Positions 7,190 through 10,985 of a stretch of 10,985 nucleotides of DNA are shown piece after piece. The DNA comes from Ochromonadaceae sp. CCMP2298 (Eukaryota; Sar; Synurophyceae; Ochromonadales; Ochromonadaceae): positions 1 to 10,985 of the forward strand of contig MU634639.1 of the NCBI GenBank assembly GCA_026770595.1, written 5' to 3'. The translations under genes and the position numbers were made by a program. The notes under the pieces are model-generated. The model saw nothing but the letters and a program-made list of their open reading frames with translations, made no database searches and had not been told where the DNA came from. Within the stretch, counting starts at the first letter, position 1, and every line of letters begins with the position of its first letter.

Positions 7190-7366
7190 TGTAAGGACAA
7201 ATGTAAGGACACATGTAAGGAGGGCAAGAGCTACACCAAGAAGGGGTCTCTGAAGAGGGGCGCCGAGGGCGGTAACGAGGGTGGGGACGATGGCGGAGAC
7301 GGGGGCGGGGGCGCAATGGATGAGTTGGACGACGCACACACGGCCTGCGAGCACGGTCGTTGCTGA
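7190..7366 (+). other. open frame after the kinase stop, Cys/Lys then Gly/Asp-rich
   Basis: A frame different from that of the kinase terminus reads CKDKCKDTCKEGKSYTKKGS, then a Gly/Asp/Glu-rich stretch and MDELDDAHTACEHGRC before a TGA at 7364-7366. It starts with 12-bp repeats (TGTAAGGACAAA type, 7190-7222) and is open upstream through the C7 run at 7173-7179. A one-base slip in that run would attach it to the kinase C-terminus in place of the PYPVL ending. It may instead be an unrelated GC-rich 3' flank. Confidence 0.3.
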
Positions 7367-7537
7367 TGGGCAGCGAGGTGCAAGGACATAATAGGTGGGA
7401 CATAGGCTGGACGTAACATAGGCAGTATTATTAAGGGAATCAACACACACAGTGATTGGACTGGGGGGGCATCAATATTAGTAGAGGGGGGGGGCTATTG
7501 GTATCATTGGTATAGGTAGGGTAGAGTGGAGCATCAA

Positions 7538-8338
7538 TCACCCCGTGATTCGATCTGACAGTGGGGGGGACGCGTCGATACACACGTCAGGTTTTGCCGG
7601 AGTGAACGGGAGTTTTGCAGGCGTCCCTCCTATTCGCGAAATTTTGCGCACAGGGGAGAATAATCCGCACTGCTCGAAGTCGTCCACCGCCTCCAAGTCC
7701 GTGCAGATAGACAGATCGGAGATGGAGCGGGTGCCGAGGGTGATGGTGCCGCTCTCCCCCGTGCTGGGCCGACTGCTACTCTCTCGAGGACGGTCTTGTA
7801 CTGAGCTAGCGCATGTCCCAGGAAGACGGGATCCATGTGCAGGTCTGGATGGGCCGCCTCAAATCTCAGATTGAGGGGCTTCGCAATTTGCCCAGAAGAG
7901 AGTCCCCTGATCCTGACTTCGGGCACGGGAGCCTCCTCGCATCAGCGCCACCAAAGACAGCGTCAAAACGCATATGGCGTCCTCCAGGGACAGGATATGG
8001 GCGCTGTCGGGCTGCCGTTGGATAGGCGGGAGAACTGCTGGATCAGGGGAGAATTGTGTGAGTTAGGCGAGTGCCAGCGACACCCCCGAAGTGGGATAGT
8101 GATTGTTGTTACATGGCTGAAGAGATTCGCGCGCGTATTCACTCTTCCACACCTGATGGGCCCTTCGTCGCTGCCGTTGACTGACAAGTTCCTCCACGTT
8201 ACGCTCGTCCGTCCGATGCAGGCTGTTGGGCACGCTTCTACGCCTCTGCGGCCGATTCCTTCGCTGTGCGTTTCGAGGAGGGTATCGAGGCGATACATTA
8301 CAAGTCGAATCACCTCGAACTATGCAGAGTTGCGACCA
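7538..8338 (-). CDS. unrecognised gene, one frame with two stops
   Basis: A single minus-strand frame runs 267 codons from a TAG at 8339-8341 to a TGA at 7538-7540, interrupted only by TAA 8063-8065 and TGA 7859-7861. The first part is Arg/Gln-rich (HRTDERNVEELVSQRQRRRA, then HQVWKSEYARESLQ). The second holds DSAHILSLEDAICVLTLSLV. The third reads TGESGTITLGTRSISDLSIC, then TDLEAVDDFEQCGLFSPVRK. A neighbouring frame in the middle also looks coding (LRFEAAHPDLHMDPVFLGHA, then LAQYKTVLE) and could be the true exon there, with a GAGAGAG run at the switch. No convincing ATG or domain is seen. It could be a spliced gene or a decayed one. Confidence 0.32.
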
Positions 8339-8341
8339 CTA

Positions 8342-8590
8342 GAGCTGTTGAGGAGGCATCAGTCCATCTGCGAACGTGAATTTGGACCTATCTGTCCGAA
8401 TAACCCTTTCTGGACGGCTTTCCAAGTAGGATGAAAGTCGACTTTTTTGGCGACGTAAGGCGCACCAAAATGGGCTGTGCCAAAGTTCGGCCAACTTCGT
8501 TTTGCAACCCGAGGTTTTTACCCAACTTTTATGTCGACATTTTTCGTACGCACCCAACAGTTTGCTCAAAACCCGTTTTTTCCCTCACTC
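8342..8590. other. gene-free stretch
   Basis: No coding frame I can support. The stretch has AT-rich blocks with T and A runs and two GTCGAC sites (about 8437 and 8533). Short frames exist on both strands but have no protein-like signature. Confidence 0.5.
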
Positions 8591-8997
8591 AGAGAGAGTG
8601 GAATAATTATTCGGGGCAATATACTGAGCTATCCAGGCGCAACAACGGCCTGCTCTCGTAATAAGAAGTGTCCGGAAGAGCCCTTCTGAGGTTTGGTCGG
8701 GATTAGAATTTTGATGTGGGGCGCAGCGGCCGAGATGTGCGAGCCGTGGGTCCTAAGTTTGGCGGTTCCGGGTAGAGCAAGTTTCGGGGCAATCAATCCA
8801 CGGTCTGGCAGGCCCATCCACGGCCTGCTGCTTCGTTTTAGATCAACTTTTGTGAGGTTTGGTCGGGAGCAGAATTCGGAACTGGGTCGCAGTGGCTGAG
8901 CGGCACTACCTGTGGGTCCTCAGTTTGGCGATTCTGGGTGCAGAGCAAATTTCTGAGCACGGTTCCTAGCTCGCCAGGCGCATCCACGGCCTGCTTT
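8590..8997. repeat. degenerate tandem repeat of about 166 bp
   Basis: TGAGGTTTGGTCGG recurs at 8687 and 8853 (166 bp apart). CGGCCTGCT recurs at 8646, 8821 and 8987 (175 and 166 bp apart). Between them GTGGGTCCT and AGTTTGGCG also recur at matching distances. There are roughly two and a half diverged copies, all direct. No coding frame is shared by the copies. Confidence 0.82.
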
Positions 8998-9023
8998 GGA
9001 GAAGAATCAACAGCAGAACAATA

Positions 9024-9120
9024 TCTCTATCTCTCTACCCTTCAACCCCCCCCCCACCACCATCCTCTTTCTCTCCCCCCCCCTCCTCCCTCACGAGACC
9101 TACATGCCCCACCCACTCTC
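9024..9120. repeat. pyrimidine-rich low-complexity tract
   Basis: Almost pure C and T on the plus strand, with a C10 run at 9046-9055 and a C9 run at 9075-9083. Such homopolymer runs are error-prone in sequencing. No gene is supported here. Confidence 0.9.
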
Positions 9121-9162
9121 CCCTGCATTCCAAAGAGCAGCGCGGATCAGTGGCACAGCCAT

Positions 9163-9223
9163 ACTGGGTAGTATGGATGCAACTAGTATCCCTACTACCT
9201 AGTATCCTAATATCCATACCAGT
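9163..9223. repeat. imperfect inverted repeat
   Basis: ACTGGGTAGTATGGAT near 9163-9178 pairs imperfectly with ATCCATACCAGT at 9212-9223, with two TAGTATCC copies in the loop. This could form a stem-loop of about 60 nt. There is no gene association. Confidence 0.55.
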
Positions 9224-9224
9224 A

Positions 9225-9895
9225 CTGCTGCCCTTTGTCGAGAGGGGAGGGAGAGAGAGCATGACATAACTTAGACAGAAGATAGACTTATATAGCTACA
9301 ATCTTATTGCGGTAATGCTTAAATACATTATGCTTACCACTGAATAGCTTCGCCTTCCATATACTGAACCTCACTTACTGCCATGACAACTTTGCGCGGC
9401 ATGCACCCAGTCGTGGGTTTTGGATTTTGTTTTGGCAAAAAGTTGGGTTTTGCGGTCTGTACCAGCCATTAGTCGTCCCACTATACTAAAAAATACAACC
9501 TTAATATGCTTGTATCTTCTCATTAATTGTGTTTCTGTCAAATTAAAGGCAAGTTTATTATTGTAATAGGGGGTCAATCAGTCTAGTACAATGCACAATG
9601 CACAATGCATTGTTTTGAGAATATTCCATTCGAAAAAGGGCCCGAATGTGAGGAATTGTTGGGTGGGTAAATTGCGGCTGTAACCGGCGGCGCGAATAAC
9701 CAGACGCCGTTTGTATACAACACCTCTATCGAAGACGCCAAATGATACACAAGCCTTATTCCCATTTATTTTAGCGGAGCTTTTTCGGCGATCACTTCAA
9801 ACACGAACAAAAAGGCACCAGCAAGCCGAAAGGATATTTCTCGGTCTATTGATTCTGTGCATTGTTTATGTGGCTGACGCAGCCGTGACAAGGAC
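9225..9895. other. AT-rich intergenic region upstream of the histone gene
   Basis: A minus-strand frame around 9371-9577 has some protein-like composition (MRRYKHIKVVFFSIVGRLMA) but no motif and a weak start, so it is not called. Acaatgc occurs three times in tandem at 9588-9608, merging into the perfect palindrome ACAATGCATTGT (9602-9613). The histone promoter should lie here, but no clear TATA box is seen in the last 200 bp. Confidence 0.5.
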
Positions 9896-10312
9896 ATGGT
9901 GAGGACCAAGGACACCGCCGTGATCGGGGGCAACCGCCCCCGCGCGGGCAAGAGCAAAGCGCCTCGGAAATCTACCGTCAGTTCCACGAGCAAGATCCAG
10001 TCCCCGGCCAAGCGCAGGTACAGACCGGGGGAGCGCGCGCTCAGGGAGATCCGCTTCTACCAGAAGAATACGGACCTTTTAATACGCAAATTGCCCTTTG
10101 CGCGGCTGGTGAAGGAGGTGCAGACTTACTTTTTCAGGAGGGAGTACAGGTGGCAGGCGACGGCGATGCTGGCGTTGCAGGAGGCGGCAGAGGCACACCT
10201 GACAGGGGTGTTCGAAGATGCCAATCTGTGCTGCATACATGCCAAGAGGGTTACTGTGATGCCAAAAGACATACAGCTGGCAAGGCGTATTAGGGGGCCC
10301 AACAGGGAATAA
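9896..10312 (+). CDS. centromeric-type histone H3 variant (CenH3/CENP-A-like), 138 aa
   Basis: The protein aligns with histone H3 across its whole length: [74 protein letters not shown]. Four features separate CenH3 from canonical H3 and all are present: loop 1 is one residue longer ([10 protein letters not shown], residues 78-87); H3 Phe84 is Trp (W86); H3 Gln68 is Ala (A69); and H3 Thr107 is Ala (A109). CenH3 replaces H3 in centromeric nucleosomes and seeds the kinetochore. The tail is H3-sized and keeps R-T-K-x-T-A and KAPRK, but lacks the K9-S10, K27-S28 and K36 contexts. The gene is a single intact exon; the ATG matches the H3 start and the stop follows RIRG closely, as in H3. A less derived H3 variant is the alternative. 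Confidence 0.93.
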   Translation: MVRTKDTAVIGGNRPRAGKSKAPRKSTVSSTSKIQSPAKRRYRPGERALREIRFYQKNTDLLIRKLPFARLVKEVQTYFFRREYRWQATAMLALQEAAEAHLTGVFEDANLCCIHAKRVTVMPKDIQLARRIRGPNRE

Positions 10313-10313
10313 A
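10308..10313 (+). terminator. AATAAA overlapping the CenH3 stop codon
   Basis: The stop codon TAA is embedded in AATAAA, the canonical polyadenylation hexamer. If used, cleavage would leave a very short 3' UTR. No histone-type 3' stem-loop was found downstream. Whether this lineage uses AATAAA is unknown, and chance occurrence is possible. Confidence 0.25.
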
Positions 10314-10338
10314 GGCGGGGAGGAGACGGGGAGAGGCG

Positions 10339-10350
10339 ATGCATATGCAT
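10339..10350. promoter_or_regulatory. perfect 12-bp palindrome in the convergent intergenic region
   Basis: ATGCATATGCAT is its own reverse complement and lies about 27 bp after the CenH3 stop. The 10314-10574 interval separates two convergent genes and should hold both 3' ends. I see no other signal in it. Function is unknown. Confidence 0.35.
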
Positions 10351-10574
10351 TCACTGCTTTACGGGCTAAATCAAATTCGTCCTACAGTCGATGCTCCTTT
10401 TTTAGTTATTTAGCGTTGCTGGGTAATGCACGGTGTTTGTGAGGGCGCGGCTTTCTCGGCGCCGGGCTCGGGGGATAGCAGGGTAGGGATTGCAGGGTAC
10501 ACTAGCTAAGCACACAGTGCACGAAGCTTTGCATGTTGTGCGTTGTGGGTGATACATGGTGCTGTGCCATGCGC

Positions 10575-10985
10575 CTACTTCTTTCCGAAGAAGCTCATCA
10601 TGCTCTTCTGCGCACCCTTGGGTTCCGCCTTCTTGGCCGCCTTCGCAGGGGCCTTCTTCTCCTTCCCCTCCTTGACCTCCTTCCCGTCCGTGTTGCTCTT
10701 GCCGTTCTCCTTGTTCGCCACAGACGCAGACGCACTCTCCTTGGACTTCGCAAAGGAGGTAACGGGAGCATCCATCTTGTCGTCATGACCTCCTCCCACA
10801 CCATCTAGGTCACCAGGTAGCCCTTCTCGTCCGCGAACATCTTCTCCACCAGCTTGCGCTTCTTGGGCCTCGTCTCCCCCCCCTGCGCCCTCTTGTACTC
10901 CGCGATCTGCGCCTCCTCCATGAAATCGTCCATAGCCCCCCTCGTCAAGATCTCCTTCTGCTTCCGCTTGGAGATCTTCTTCCCA
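10575..10985 (-). pseudogene. POLD3-like DNA polymerase delta subunit, C-terminal part, interrupted
   Basis: The minus-strand frame ends in QKSMMSFFGKK and then TAG. This is a consensus PIP box (Q-x-x-M-x-x-F-F) at the extreme C-terminus, as in the Pol32/POLD3 subunit of polymerase delta, which tethers the enzyme to the PCNA clamp. It is preceded by a Lys/Ala/Glu-rich linker typical of that family. Further upstream, running off the right edge, KKRKLVEKMFADEKGYLVT resembles the conserved POLD3 segment before the acidic patch. Between the two parts a TAG interrupts at 10805-10807, and the frame changes by one base near 10788-10796. Either the gene is decayed or mis-sequenced, or a 38-nt intron (GTGACC to ACAAG) is removed; that joins the frames in phase but lacks a pyrimidine tract. 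Another PIP-box protein is possible. Convergent with CenH3. Confidence 0.65.

Larger units (their letters stand above)
5874..7194 (+). pseudogene. ERK-type MAP kinase gene, heavily disrupted
   Basis: MAPKs phosphorylate Ser/Thr-Pro targets in signalling cascades. From an ATG at 5874 the order is: RYTKLEPMGEGSYA (Gly-rich loop); VAISKVKDTFLG and RRLLREIKLLHHFDRHTNII; DVMTSPSNAQHFDDIYIVTN and LMESDMG; HRDLK; NCDLALCDFGLA; PELLLD; VFAEMVTRQPFFRGRNPK; LQTIVTKLG; then, after the intron, LPPQNQLLFVHSQHSTLQYA, ALELLVGML, FSP and RISVQQALAHPYLQHL. Lesions: frame change near 5982; TGA and frame change at 6128-6143; HRDLK (6334-6348) and VFAEM (6466 onward) one base out of frame with their flanks; about 16 residues missing between PELLLD and VFAEM, including the D-x-W-S-x-G region. 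The catalytic Lys of VAIK is Ser, the TxY activation motif is absent and APE reads PPE. TAG codons at 6937-6939 and 6967-6969 sit in the last exon. An active kinase is very unlikely. Confidence 0.92.

Noticed and set aside
9371-9577. Minus-strand ORF of up to 68 codons with a Lys-rich middle
   Set aside because: It starts only at a TTG or an internal ATG, has no motif, and sits in AT-rich DNA; support is too weak for a gene call.
10313-10574. Histone 3' stem-loop after CenH3
   Set aside because: No sequence with the required six-base stem and four-base loop was found; only a palindrome with an ATGCAT core is present.
10533-10808. Plus-strand Leu-rich frames over the POLD3-like tail
   Set aside because: They are antisense to the PIP-box tail and have no motif of their own.
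5874-10985. Reassigned UAG/UAA (Gln or Glu) as an explanation for the in-frame stops
   Set aside because: CenH3 ends in TAA just after RIRG, as H3 does, and the POLD3-like tail ends in TAG directly after its PIP box. Both codons therefore act as stops here, and several lesions are frameshifts that recoding would not fix.

Overview
This window reads as nuclear DNA of a microbial eukaryote (protist or alga), species not determinable by eye. Evidence: a centromere-type histone H3 gene, a MAP kinase gene with a GT-AG intron whose splice junction restores the kinase frame, a MORN-repeat gene, the PCNA-binding tail of a POLD3-like DNA polymerase delta subunit, many GTAAGT/GTATGT-type splice signals, and TTAGGG-type telomere-like repeats. 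There are no bacterial operons, Shine-Dalgarno sites, phage genes or CRISPR arrays.

Layout. 1-165: three exact-length copies of a 52-bp G-rich minisatellite, ending in a telomere-like AACCCTAAC. 251-2600: mostly minus-strand coding patches, including Cys-rich frames (251-704), a spliced gene resembling a ubiquitin-specific protease (1335-2284) and an unrecognised exon (2405-2593); one plus-strand ORF (702-1067) is also possible. 2744-3350: a possible transposase remnant, 13-bp and 8-bp tandem repeats and a small minus-strand two-exon candidate. 3477-3999: a plus-strand candidate spliced gene. 3980-5252: a minus-strand MORN array of 14 units, broken by one nonsense codon and one single-base deletion. 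5266-5630: competing short frames on both strands. 5874-7194: an ERK-type MAP kinase gene with several frameshifts, a lost catalytic lysine and two in-frame TAGs. 7538-8338: an unrecognised minus-strand frame with two stops. 8590-8997: a degenerate tandem repeat of about 166 bp. 9024-9895: pyrimidine tracts, small inverted repeats and AT-rich intergenic DNA. 9896-10312: an intact histone H3 variant, very likely CenH3. 10575-10985: POLD3-like C-terminus on the minus strand, convergent with the histone gene, with a premature TAG and a frame change.

The histone gene is the only clearly recognisable gene that is intact from start to stop. Nearly all other recognisable genes carry one or more lesions. 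With the minisatellites and telomere-like motifs, this suggests a decaying, possibly subtelomeric region, although error-prone sequencing must be excluded. No shared pathway links the genes. CenH3 and POLD3 both belong to chromosome maintenance, but their adjacency may be chance.
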